Source: CAVTQY01 sp963736975
GTDB taxonomy: Bacteria; Pseudomonadota; Alphaproteobacteria; Acetobacterales; Acetobacteraceae
Length of the DNA stretch: 64,000 nt
Assembly (NCBI GenBank): GCA_963736975.1
Contig: CAVTQY010000001.1
Span: forward strand, 1,736,001-1,800,000
Direction of reading: 5' to 3'
Below, piece after piece: positions 17,786 to 25,473 of the stretch; positions within the stretch are counted from its first letter, which is position 1; every line of letters begins with the position of its first letter. A program made the position numbers and the translations under genes. Below the pieces are notes generated by a model. The model saw only the letters and a program-made list of their open reading frames with translations. It had not been told where the DNA came from and made no database searches.

Positions 17786-18031
17786 ATGACACTCTCCAGG
17801 ACGACTTATCGGCTCGGCGTCCCGCTCGCGCCGCTGACTGCGATGATGGTGCTCGCCGCGGTCCCCCGCGCGAATGGCAGCGTCGAAGCGCGGGGTGGCA
17901 GCGCGCTGCCCGATGCCGTACGTGGCAACGTTTCGCTCGTCGCCGTTCCAGAACCCGCCTCGCTGGTGATGGCGGGAGCGGCGGTGGTGTGCTTGGCGCT
18001 CGGGCGCCGGCGCTCGCGGCGCGGCGGCTGA
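17786..18031 (+). CDS. Small PEP-CTERM sorting-domain protein
   Basis: An 81-residue predicted exported protein. The N-terminus (TLSRTTYRLGVPLAPLTAMM) is signal-like, and the C-terminus is a textbook PEP-CTERM tail: VPEPASLVMAGAAVVCLALG followed by the basic RRRSRRGG. Such tails are cut by an exosortase (EpsH/XrtA type) and the proteins are surface-directed or anchored in exopolysaccharide. A strong Shine-Dalgarno (AAGGAGG, 17773-17779) fixes the ATG at 17786. The middle of only about 30 residues leaves almost no mature protein, which is odd. It is divergent from soeA. Confidence 0.75.
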   Translation: MTLSRTTYRLGVPLAPLTAMMVLAAVPRANGSVEARGGSALPDAVRGNVSLVAVPEPASLVMAGAAVVCLALGRRRSRRGG

Positions 18032-18043
18032 ACACCGCGCCGC
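18016..18043 (+). terminator. Possible terminator hairpin overlapping the PEP-CTERM gene stop
   Basis: A perfect 9-bp inverted repeat, GCGGCGCGG and CCGCGCCGC, with a 10-base loop that contains the TGA stop of the small PEP-CTERM gene. There is no T tract after it, so an intrinsic terminator is only a possibility. Confidence 0.3.
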
Positions 18044-18625
18044 CGTTACACAGCACGCATACAAATCCCCGCTGTTGTTTGCCTGATTGGCGCTGCCTCT
18101 CGCGGACTGTGTCGTGTATGCACCGCCGCCGGGCCGACCCGGCCTCATCTGGGTGCCTCGGGTACTAAACGGGGGAGCATGGGCGACGACGACACCGGCC
18201 GGCAGCGGACCTTGATGCGCTGCGGTTCGAGTCAGCGAGCGCTGGGCGCGACAGAGGCCACGCTCGACGCCTTGCGCGCCGATACGGCGATAATCCTACG
18301 GTTACCGGCGGCGGGTGCACCGCTCGACCGCGACACCGCCCGAAAAATCTTCCGCGCTTGACCTAGAAATTGTATCGGCGCGGCCCACGTAACCGCGGGC
18401 GGCCGCGAGTAAAATCATGCGCCAATCGGACCCCGAAAACCCAGTCAAGCCCATCCTCCGGTGCTTCTATTTTGCCGAGTTGCGCGCAGGGATTTTGCGA
18501 GGACTTGCGAAAATTGCATAAATGCGGCTTGTGCGACTGGCAGCCGAGCGAGGCGCGTGACTGCTTTCGACACAAGATGTAGAATTGTCCCGATGAGCGA
18601 AAACCCGCATAGGTGGACTCCGTAG
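18032..18625. other. Mostly non-coding stretch at the left edge of an AT-richer island
   Basis: About 590 bases with no gene I can identify by family. The only reading frame with a plausible ribosome site (GGGGAG before an ATG at 18179, 60 codons to 18361) has no recognisable features and is listed separately. Base composition drops from typical host GC towards the right end. I see no tRNA or palindrome that would serve as an attachment site. Confidence 0.5.
18179..18361 (+). CDS. Doubtful small ORF (60 residues)
   Basis: An ATG 4 bases after a GGGGAG sequence opens a 60-codon frame. The product (LRADTAIILRLPAAGAPLDR in its second half) has no motif or hydrophobic segment that I recognise. 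It could equally be chance in GC-rich DNA. Listed only because its translation signal is good and it sits in an otherwise empty region. Confidence 0.2.
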   Translation: MGDDDTGRQRTLMRCGSSQRALGATEATLDALRADTAIILRLPAAGAPLDRDTARKIFRA

Positions 18626-18790
18626 ATGGAAAGACGGGCAACCATCGTGCTTTACGTACTGCTGTTGGTGGCCGTCATATTTGGTGTAGATTTCCTGTTC
18701 TTCAGAAACCGGTTCTGGGAACGGCTGATGGTGAATATAGGAATTGTCTTGGTATTCGCAGCTTTCTACTGGAGATTCCTCAAGCGTTGA
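18626..18790 (+). CDS. Small two-helix membrane protein (54 residues)
   Basis: A 54-residue protein not found by simple length cut-offs. It begins MERRATIVLYVLLLVAVIFG, continues VDFLFFRNRFWERLMVNIG and ends IVLVFAAFYWRFLKR. The pattern is two membrane-spanning segments joined by a charged RNRFWERL turn, with basic residues at both ends. The composition is far too regular for chance, and I believe similar small hypothetical proteins occur in other alphaproteobacteria. No Shine-Dalgarno is obvious and no partner gene is adjacent. Function unknown. Confidence 0.72.
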   Translation: MERRATIVLYVLLLVAVIFGVDFLFFRNRFWERLMVNIGIVLVFAAFYWRFLKR

Positions 18791-19143
18791 TTAGGAAGGC
18801 AACCCAAATGCTTCCAACGCTGCAAACCTCGCTAACGTGCTCCGTAATCGCTTGCGTGACGTGACCCTAATTACCGGTAGAGCGCCGCTGGATGCTGCAC
18901 TCTGGAAAACCCCGAATTTTCCAGAACGCCGATTCAGCGCCAGTTTACCCTGTTGCATTAATCAGCAATTATGGAACTAGACATAATGGCGCTTATCCGG
19001 CGTAGAGGAGGCGCGCAGCGATAGGAGCTGCCTTCAACCGCACGGCAATGCCGAATGTAATAGGCACTTTTGCCGTGGTCTGTATCGTGCGACAATTCAT
19101 CCGTCGCTTGCGGAGTTTGGTTCAAATGAGTTCGAGGGAGGGA
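18791..19143. other. Gene-free AT-richer spacer
   Basis: About 350 bases between the small membrane protein and the GNAT gene. No family-like coding, repeat or RNA gene is visible. The frame of the GNAT gene stays open back to an ATG at 19048, but those codons do not look like acetyltransferase sequence. The base composition is lower in GC than the flanking chromosome. Confidence 0.5.
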
Positions 19144-19584
19144 ATGGTGGAAGACCTAGAGATGGTATTTGAACCGCTGCCCAGTGAAGCACTAACGCGC
19201 TTTCTAGCTGACAATGTTATCAATGTCAACATCGCGAAGACCGGCGTCAGCACCTGGCATCCAGTCGGCTTTTTTTTGAGGAATGCTCGCGGTGAGTGGT
19301 TGGGTGGCCTGACGGGCTACATCTGGGGCGGGTGGCTCCACGTCAACTTTCTGTGGGTGATCGAATCATTGCGTGGTCAAGGTCACGGATCGCGTCTCAT
19401 GGATGCAGCAGAGCAATTGGCCGTTGAACACGGCGTCTTTGCGGCGAACCTCGAAACTCATAGCTTTCAGGCTGAGGATTTCTACCTGAAGCGGGGCTAC
19501 GTTGTTTTTGGTCATCTAGAAGATTACCCACCCGGTCACACCAAATTATTTCTGCACAAGCGTCTGGATGCCCGATATTCATAA
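19144..19584 (+). CDS. GNAT-family N-acetyltransferase
   Basis: A 146-residue acetyltransferase with the acetyl-CoA-binding motif A in WVIESLRGQGHGSRLMDAAE (the RGQGHGSRL loop) and a C-terminal FYLKRGYVVFGHL motif B. The close match to small GNATs with an LHVNFLWVIES strand suggests a small-molecule or peptide acetyltransferase, but the substrate is unknown. I start at 19144 because GAGGGAGGG lies just upstream; in-frame ATGs at 19048 and 19126 are alternatives. Codon use is AT-richer than neighbouring host genes, in keeping with a transferred island. Confidence 0.82.
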   Translation: MVEDLEMVFEPLPSEALTRFLADNVINVNIAKTGVSTWHPVGFFLRNARGEWLGGLTGYIWGGWLHVNFLWVIESLRGQGHGSRLMDAAEQLAVEHGVFAANLETHSFQAEDFYLKRGYVVFGHLEDYPPGHTKLFLHKRLDARYS

Positions 19585-19639
19585 ATTAGGAATTTCGGAC
19601 AACTGCGCTTGACCTGATGTTGTCAACGAGTTATAAGAT

Positions 19640-20020
19640 ATGCCCGACAAACCTGCAAAACCGCCGCCTCGGCTACGCCCCGCGTCAGCACCTACGGCCA
19701 AACTCTTGGCGCGCAGCTTGACCAGCTACGCGCGGCGGGCTGCACTCAGATTTCCGCGAGAAGGTGACGGGCGCGCGAGCCGACCGGCGCGAATTGCTGA
19801 GGCTCCTTCGCGCTATTGGCCCCGGCGACGTGGTGACGGTCACGCGGACCGACCGGCTGGCCCGTTCGGCCTTCGACCTGTTCGCCGTCGTCAAGCAAAT
19901 CGTGGACCCCAAAGCGCAATTCCGGTCACTGGCAGAGCCGTGGGCCGACCACCGGCACCGGTCCCGGGCGATTGCTATAACGTCGGGCGCGCGACGATTT
20001 CGAGGCTACAGGTCTGACGT
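19640..20020 (+). pseudogene. Serine recombinase (resolvase/invertase) N-terminal remnant
   Basis: Pieces of a resolvase catalytic domain are spread over three frames. GGC TAC GCC at 19671 is followed by an extra C, then frame 1 gives RVSTYGQTLGAQLDQLRAAG, and a missing base near 19770 leads to VTGARADRRELLRLLRAIGP followed by DVVTVTRTDRLARSAFDLFA and IVDPKAQFRSLAEPWAD. After that the similarity fades and there is no helix-turn-helix. The active-site serine region (RVST) and the DRLAR loop are family hallmarks. It is a dead relic of a mobile element and marks the island as transferred. Confidence 0.82.
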
Positions 20021-20022
20021 AA

Positions 20023-20625
20023 TTGCTTACCAAGCTTGAAGCCGCACGCAGGCAGTTAGGCGTAGCTTTCGATTTGTTTATGCACGACCGAGATTCCGTG
20101 TCGGTTCAATGTCTTGCATGTGGAGCAGGCGAAATTCTCAATTCTTTGGCAGCGAACGCCGGGGTAGAACCATTCTCAACGCACATTCTTGCGACCCGTT
20201 CGGATTTGGACATCCAGAAGCTTAGGAGCATCCGTAATCAGTTTTGGAACGCCTTTAAGCATGCAACAACGCGCAACGGCGAGCTGCGCAACGACGAAGA
20301 ACTTCTGAGGGCTTTTTCCGACCAGCAGAACGACGGCGCGTTGTTCATTGGCTGGCACGATTATGGACAGGTTGCCCGCCGGCTTCCGATATCAGCACAG
20401 GTCTTTCAGGTTTGGTATCAAGTCCTAGCTGATGCCGAGAAGCGGATGAATCCCGATGCAGACATGCGCAGTGCACATCGTGTATTTCCTGGCCTCGCTG
20501 AGTTGTCGCGAAAAGACCAAAAACGCCGGCTCATGCGTGCAATCCAAAAATACAAGGATGACAAGAACCTGCTCCGGGACCCCAGAACGGAGATAGAATC
20601 GCTCATCCTAAATGCGATACGCTGA
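20023..20625 (+). CDS. Conserved protein of unknown function (200 residues)
   Basis: An intact AT-richer frame that must start at the TTG at 20023, because a stop codon (TAA) is immediately upstream. It opens LTKLEAARRQLGVAFDLF, with a predominantly helical, charged composition, and has SIRNQFWNAFKHATTRNGEL and LIFNAIR-like hydrophobic ends. I recall proteins with this KLEAARRQLD start in other proteobacteria but know of no function. It follows the recombinase remnant directly, so it may be cargo of the same lost element, or its N-terminus may be slightly truncated. Confidence 0.6.
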   Translation: MLTKLEAARRQLGVAFDLFMHDRDSVSVQCLACGAGEILNSLAANAGVEPFSTHILATRSDLDIQKLRSIRNQFWNAFKHATTRNGELRNDEELLRAFSDQQNDGALFIGWHDYGQVARRLPISAQVFQVWYQVLADAEKRMNPDADMRSAHRVFPGLAELSRKDQKRRLMRAIQKYKDDKNLLRDPRTEIESLILNAIR

Positions 20626-20687
20626 CCACGACAGCATTGAGTTCGCTAGCCGCCCCATAAAGCGAGCAGGTGCCCGGCGATTGGGTG

Positions 20688-21224
20688 TCACTCCCCGTTC
20701 ATAACGTGGTCGATGTCCGGGAATAGCATCTGGGACAGCTTTGTGCGCCATTCGCCCTCGGCAGCGTCCGCCGCCTTGTCCGGATGAACCGCGCTTATGA
20801 CGACCCGCCGCACCCTGCGAGCCAGTTCTTCGCCTTTTGCGGTGGCTTGGCATACTGCGTCGCAGCCATCTCAGCCGCAGCTGCGCGCGCCTCCGCCAGC
20901 GCCAAAGCAGCCTCCAAACGCTTCACCTCCACCCGCAGAGCGACGAGGTGTTTCCGCTGCATCTCTACGGTAGCGTCAACCTGCTCATCCCGCGTCGGAA
21001 GGTGCCGATTGAGCCCGAGTCCGTTGAGGGCGGCACCCAGGCTGCCCCCAGGCTTCTGACAGGTGCCTCTGAGCATACTCGCGGTTGGCGTCCCAGTCCG
21101 CCTTGTAGTCCCTTCCCTTGGGCGTAGGGTCCAACAGGTCGCGGATGACCTCCCCCTCATTCATCGCGTTGCTGATGCGCTCGATACAGTCGCCCGGCGT
21201 TGGGCGTTTGGTGAACAGTGCCAC
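20688..21224 (-). pseudogene. Twice-frameshifted coiled-coil protein gene
   Basis: Three reading frames join into one sensible product. Frame one starts at 21224 (MALFTKRPTPGDCIERISNA) and breaks in a run of five C/G bases near 21045. Frame two continues SLGAALNGLGLNRHLPTRDE and a coiled coil (MQRKHLVALRVEVKRLEAAL), then breaks in an A/T run near 20835. Frame three gives GEELARRVRRVVISAVHPDK and ends LFPDIDHVMNGE with a TGA at 20688. The HPDK tetrapeptide recalls J-domains, but the context is too short to call one. Both breaks are one-base changes in homopolymers, so sequencing error must be excluded. Family unknown. Confidence 0.6.
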
Positions 21225-21560
21225 GCGTAGGAGAACTCCACGGGCAGGTCGTCTCGGGCGAAAACTTAGCAGTTTTTGCCCCTCATATCACGGACGCGTG
21301 ATGAAGGGGGGCCAAAAAGCCGTTGCCCGGCTCTCGGCGCGAAGCCGAAGCGCAGCCCGCTGAGAGTGGCGCTGTAGCGATCAGCCCCGACTTCGCATAA
21401 ACCGCTTATGCGACTTTACAGCCGGAACCGTTGTTTGTCGGCGCTCGCGTTTGGCGCTGGGTGCCTGGCCACTGGGGCCAGAGGCTCTTTCCGACTACGC
21501 CTCCCCGTGGGATGAAGGGCCGGGTTCGCTGGCGCAGCCACGTGGGGAACTGACCCTGCC
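21225..21560. other. Intergenic stretch with a small palindrome
   Basis: No coding sequence is recognisable here. It contains the palindrome at 21393-21413 described separately and a GC-rich run leading to the coxE start. It is the right border of the accessory island: host-like composition resumes at coxE. Confidence 0.5.
21393..21413. repeat. Palindrome TCGCATAA-ACCGC-TTATGCGA
   Basis: Two perfect 8-base arms (TCGCATAA and TTATGCGA) flank the 5-base spacer ACCGC. The arms resemble the TTCGCATAA-type arms of tyrosine-recombinase crossover sites, but the spacer is short and no integrase gene is in the window. A regulatory or transcript-hairpin role is possible too. Confidence 0.4.
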
Positions 21561-22760
21561 ATGACCGTCCCCGGCCATATCGCCGCCAATGTCATGCATT
21601 TCGCGCGCATCCTGCGCCGCGCTGGCCTGCCGGTGGGCCCGGCGGAGACGCTCGCCGCCCAGCAGGCGCTCAACCTCGTCGATATCGGCAACCGCGCCGA
21701 AGCGCGCACCGCGTTGCGCGCTTCGATGATCCACCGCCATGAACACCAGGAGGTGTTCGACCACGCCTTTGCCTTGTTCTGGCGCGATCCCGCCGTCGCC
21801 GAGCAGGCGGTCGCCATGGCGCTGCTCGAAGCGCAGAAAGAAACCAGGCGCGACCGCCCGCCCCCAGCCGCACGTCGCGTCGCTGAGGCAATGGCCTCGC
21901 CGCGCCAGAGCAAGCCCCGCGATGGGGACGACCGGCCGCCAGTGGACATGGTAATGACCGTCAGCGATCGCGAACGGCTGGCGCAGATGGATTTTGAGGC
22001 AATGGGCGCGGCCGAGATCGCCGAGGCCAAGCGGGAGATCCGCCGCCTCGCCCTGCCGCTCGACGAGCGCCGCCTCCGGCGCGTCCGCCCGGACCCGCTC
22101 GGCTCCACCGCTGACCTTCGCCGCACGATCCGCGGCAGCCTGCGTACAGGCGGCGAAATCGTGACCATCGCCCGCAGCCGCCGCGTCACCCGCCCGCCGC
22201 CGCTTGTCGTGCTGTGCGACATCTCCGGGTCGATGTCGCGCTACGCGCAGCTTCTGCTCCACTTTCTGCACGCGGTGACCAACGACCGCGACCGCGTGCA
22301 GGTATTCCTGTTCGGCACGAGGCTCTCCAACGTCACACGCCAGCTCCGCCATCGCGATCCGGAAGTGGCGTTCCAGATGGTCGCCCATGTCGTGCCCGAT
22401 TGGTCCGGCGGCACGCGGATCGGCGAGGCGCTGGCGTGCTTCAACCGTTTCTGGGCCCGGCGCGTGTTGGGTCAGGGCGCGGTCGTGCTGCTGATCACCG
22501 ACGGGCTGGATCGCGAAGGCGCCAAGGGCCTTGCCGTCAACATGGACCGCTTGCATCGCTCCTGCTCAAGGCTGATCTGGCTCAATCCGCTGTTGCGCTG
22601 GTCGGGGTTCGAGCCGAAATCACAAGGCGCCCGGGCGATACTGCCGCATGTGGACGAATTCCGCCCGGTGCATAATCTGGCCAGCCTGCGGGCGCTGGTG
22701 GAAACCCTGTCGCACCCGGCGCCGCAGCGGCCGCTGGCTCTGGAAAGGATGGCGTCATGA
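21561..22760 (+). CDS. coxE: VWA-domain protein, CoxE family
   Basis: A 399-residue CoxE-like protein needed for maturation or activation of molybdenum hydroxylases such as aerobic CO dehydrogenase. The C-terminal half is a von Willebrand A domain with an intact MIDAS (VVLCDISGSMSRY, D220, S222, S224) and the second metal residues in SGGTRIGEAL and VLLITDGLDR. The N-terminal helical part (PVGPAETLAAQQAL) is typical of the family. In known systems CoxE works with the AAA ATPase CoxD, which is not visible here. It is the first gene of a four-gene run with 4-base overlaps. Confidence 0.87.
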   Translation: MTVPGHIAANVMHFARILRRAGLPVGPAETLAAQQALNLVDIGNRAEARTALRASMIHRHEHQEVFDHAFALFWRDPAVAEQAVAMALLEAQKETRRDRPPPAARRVAEAMASPRQSKPRDGDDRPPVDMVMTVSDRERLAQMDFEAMGAAEIAEAKREIRRLALPLDERRLRRVRPDPLGSTADLRRTIRGSLRTGGEIVTIARSRRVTRPPPLVVLCDISGSMSRYAQLLLHFLHAVTNDRDRVQVFLFGTRLSNVTRQLRHRDPEVAFQMVAHVVPDWSGGTRIGEALACFNRFWARRVLGQGAVVLLITDGLDREGAKGLAVNMDRLHRSCSRLIWLNPLLRWSGFEPKSQGARAILPHVDEFRPVHNLASLRALVETLSHPAPQRPLALERMAS

Positions 22761-23086
22761 ACGCGCTCGACGATGTGGAAGATGTGCTGGCCCAGGCCGC
22801 GCGCTGGCGCGAGGCCGGCGAGCAGGTGGCAATCGCCACCGTCACTGAGACCTGGGGCAGTTCCCCGCGCCCGGCCGGCAGCCAGATGGCGGTGACGGAT
22901 TCGGGCAAGATGGCGGGCTCGGTCTCTGGCGGCTGCATCGAAGGCGCGGTCGCCGACGCCGCCATGCAGACCATCGCCACCGGTGCACCGAAGCTGCTCG
23001 ATTTCGGCGTCACCGACGAACGCGCCTGGGAAGTCGGTCTCGCCTGCGGCGGCAAGGTGAAGGTGTTCGTGGAGAAGCTGGCGTGA
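22757..23086 (+). CDS. XdhC/CoxI N-terminal-domain protein
   Basis: A 109-residue stand-alone XdhC_CoxI domain. It shows ATVTETWGSSPRPAGSQMAV, SGSVSGGCIEGAVA-type glycine-cysteine motif (GSVSGGCIEG) and LDFGVTDERAWEVGLACGG. XdhC-type chaperones bind molybdenum cofactor and help insert sulfurated cofactor into xanthine-dehydrogenase-family enzymes. It overlaps coxE by ATGA and the next gene by GTGA. In XdhC itself this domain is fused to the Rossmann domain that here is encoded by the next gene. Confidence 0.87.
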   Translation: MNALDDVEDVLAQAARWREAGEQVAIATVTETWGSSPRPAGSQMAVTDSGKMAGSVSGGCIEGAVADAAMQTIATGAPKLLDFGVTDERAWEVGLACGGKVKVFVEKLA

Positions 23087-23790
23087 CCCCCGAGCTTCTC
23101 GCCCGGCTCAACGCCGCGCGCGAGGAGAAACGCCCGGTCGTGCTTGCCACACGATTGCCGGACGGGTCGCAGTGCCTATTGCCCGACCCGGCACAACCTG
23201 GGGAGCTGAATGAAGCTGCGCGACGCGTGCTGGCCGAAGACCGCAGCGGCACGGTGTCGGTCGGCGGCAATGACTGGTTTTTGCAGGTGCACAACCCGCC
23301 GCTCCGCCTGATCGTGGTGGGCGCGGTGCATATCGCGCAGGCGTTGGTGCCGTTCGCCAGCCAGGTCGGTTTCGCGGTCACCGTGGTAGACCCGCGCCGA
23401 TCCTTCGCTTCCGACGAGCGTTTTCCTGACGTGACCATCCGCACGGACTGGCCGGACGAGGCGCTGGACGATCTCAGGCCCGACTCGCGAACCGCCGTGA
23501 TCACACTCACGCATGACCCCAAGCTTGACGACCCGGCGCTCGACCGCGCGCTGAAATCGTCAGCTTTCCATATCGGCGCGCTCGGCTCCCGGCGGACCCA
23601 TGCCGCGCGGGTCAAGCGGTTGCGCGAGCTCGGCCATGACGACGCCGCACTCGCTCGCATCAAAGGCCCTGTGGGGCTGGACATCGAGGCGGTGACCGCA
23701 CCGGAAATCGCGCTGTCGATCGTGGCCGAGCTGGTGGCGGTGCGCCGCGGCGCCGGCCGGACCGACGGCCGGGCAAAGCAGGCGGCATGA
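23083..23790 (+). CDS. XdhC Rossmann-domain protein (CoxF-like)
   Basis: A 235-residue protein matching the C-terminal Rossmann domain of XdhC/CoxF: RLIVVGAVHIAQALVPFASQ, VVDPRRSFASDERFPD and FHIGALGSRRTHAARVKRL. Its first 80 residues are a reduced version of the N-terminal region. It is translated from a GTG overlapping the previous stop. With the preceding gene it reconstitutes a full XdhC, so molybdenum-cofactor handling for a hydroxylase is the likely job. The structural subunits (L, M and S) are not in the window. Confidence 0.86.
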   Translation: MTPELLARLNAAREEKRPVVLATRLPDGSQCLLPDPAQPGELNEAARRVLAEDRSGTVSVGGNDWFLQVHNPPLRLIVVGAVHIAQALVPFASQVGFAVTVVDPRRSFASDERFPDVTIRTDWPDEALDDLRPDSRTAVITLTHDPKLDDPALDRALKSSAFHIGALGSRRTHAARVKRLRELGHDDAALARIKGPVGLDIEAVTAPEIALSIVAELVAVRRGAGRTDGRAKQAA

Positions 23791-25469
23791 AATTCGGCCC
23801 CGCCCCTTTGGAGGAAGCCAGGGGCGCGGTGATCGCCCACTCCCAGCGCATCGGCGAGCGCATGATCCGCAAAGGCTCAGTGCTCGACGATGCGGCGCTC
23901 GCCGCCCTGCGCGAAGCCGGCCGCACCGAGGTGATCGTCGCCCGGCTGGAGCCTGGGGACGTGCCGGAAGACGTCGCCGCGGACCGGCTGGCTGAACGCC
24001 TTGTCGGGCCGCTGCTGTCCCGCTCGCGCGCCGCCACCGGGCGCGTGAACCTGAGCGCCGACGTCCCCGGCCTGCTGCGCGTCAACGCGGCAAAGATCGA
24101 CCGGGTCAACGCCGTTGATGAAGCGCTGACCCTCGGCACGCTCGCCGATTTCGCGGTGGTAGGCACCAAGGACCTTGTCGCTACCATCAAGGTGATCCCG
24201 TTCGCCGTGCCCGGCCCGGTCCTGTCGGTCGCCGAGGCCATCGCCGGACAGGGTGGACCGGCGATGACGCTGCATCCGTTCCGGTCTCTGAAGGTGGGCC
24301 TGGTGGCAACCGAGCTGCCGGGGTTGAAGGAGACTACCACCGAAAAGACCATCGAAGTGACCGAGGCCCGTGTGAGGCAACTCACCGGCTCGCTGCTGAC
24401 GCCGTTGCGCACGCCGCATACGGAAGAGGCGATCGCGCATGCGCTGCAGTCGCTGATTGGGCAAGGCGCCGACATGTTGCTCGTGGTGGGCGCTTCGGCG
24501 GTGGTGGACCGGCGCGATGTAGGCCCTGCCGGGATCGTCCGCGCCGGCGGCGAAATCCTGCATTTTGGCATGCCGGTTGATCCGGGCAACCTGATCTGCC
24601 TCGGGCAGATCGGCGAACGTCCGGCGCTCGTGCTGCCCGGTTGCGCCCGCAGCCCGAAGCTCAACGGCATCGATTTCATCCTGCCGCGCCTGTTCGCCGG
24701 CCTGAAGGTAGGTCCGGCGGATTTCATGCGCCTGGGCGTGGGCGGTCTGCTCAAGGAAACCGATGCTCGGCCGCTGCCGCGCGAGAAGGCGCCCGCCGTG
24801 GCCCGCACCGGCCCGGTGCCGCGCAGCGCACCCACGATCGCCGCGATCGTGCTGGCGGCCGGGCGGTCGCGCCGGATGGCGCCGCACAACAAGCTTCTGA
24901 TCACCGACCGCGCCGGCAAGCCTATGATCGCCCGGGTGGTGGACAACGTGCTGTCGAGCAAGGCGCGCCCGATCCTTGTGGTCACCGGCCATCAGGCGAA
25001 TGACATCGAGCACGCGCTGGGCGGCCGGCCGGTGCGTTATGTCCACGCCGCCGATTACGCGGAGGGTCTGTCCGCCAGCCTCAAGGCCGGGATCGCTGCG
25101 GTGCCGCCGGAGGCCGCGGCCGTCATCGTCTGCCTGGGCGACATGCCGCTGGTCACCGGCCGGATGATCGACCGGTTGCTGGAGCACTACGATCCCCACG
25201 AAGGCCGTCTGATCGTGCTGCCCACCTTCCGCGGCAAGCAGGGCAATCCGATGCTGTGGGACCGGCGCTTCTTCCCTGAGATCCTCGCCATTACCGGGGA
25301 TTCCGGCGCCCGTTTCCTGCTGGGCAAACACGCCGAACATGTGGCGGAGGTAGAAATGGCCGACGACGCCGTGCTGCGCGATTTCGACACCGCCGATGCG
25401 CTTGCCACCTTGCCGCAGCGCCTGCGCCCCGATCCGATGCCTGTCTCACCCTCGCTCGCGCCCGGCTGA
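23787..25469 (+). CDS. Molybdopterin-binding / molybdenum cofactor nucleotidyltransferase fusion
   Basis: A 560-residue two-domain protein. Residues 1-340 resemble the MoeA/MogA molybdopterin-binding fold (PGLKETTTEKTIEVTEARV, LLVVGASAVVDRRDVGPAGI, GCARSPKLNGIDFILPR). From about residue 353 there is a MobA/MocA-like nucleotidyltransferase: AIVLAAGRSRRMAPHNKLLI, ADYAEGLSASLKAGI, CLGDMPLVT and LPTFRGKQGNPMLWDRRFF. The second domain probably makes the cytosine dinucleotide cofactor used by CO-dehydrogenase- and xanthine-dehydrogenase-type enzymes. The start overlaps the previous gene by ATGA. This fused form is known in alphaproteobacteria. Confidence 0.87.
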   Translation: MKFGPAPLEEARGAVIAHSQRIGERMIRKGSVLDDAALAALREAGRTEVIVARLEPGDVPEDVAADRLAERLVGPLLSRSRAATGRVNLSADVPGLLRVNAAKIDRVNAVDEALTLGTLADFAVVGTKDLVATIKVIPFAVPGPVLSVAEAIAGQGGPAMTLHPFRSLKVGLVATELPGLKETTTEKTIEVTEARVRQLTGSLLTPLRTPHTEEAIAHALQSLIGQGADMLLVVGASAVVDRRDVGPAGIVRAGGEILHFGMPVDPGNLICLGQIGERPALVLPGCARSPKLNGIDFILPRLFAGLKVGPADFMRLGVGGLLKETDARPLPREKAPAVARTGPVPRSAPTIAAIVLAAGRSRRMAPHNKLLITDRAGKPMIARVVDNVLSSKARPILVVTGHQANDIEHALGGRPVRYVHAADYAEGLSASLKAGIAAVPPEAAAVIVCLGDMPLVTGRMIDRLLEHYDPHEGRLIVLPTFRGKQGNPMLWDRRFFPEILAITGDSGARFLLGKHAEHVAEVEMADDAVLRDFDTADALATLPQRLRPDPMPVSPSLAPG

Positions 25470-25473
25470 CCCG

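Noticed and set aside
18210..18260. GGTTCGAGTC sequence that looks like a tRNA T-loop
   Set aside because: No matching acceptor, anticodon or D arms can be folded around it.
23877..25340. A 487-codon minus-strand frame
   Set aside because: Antisense to the molybdenum-cofactor fusion gene; no motif is present.
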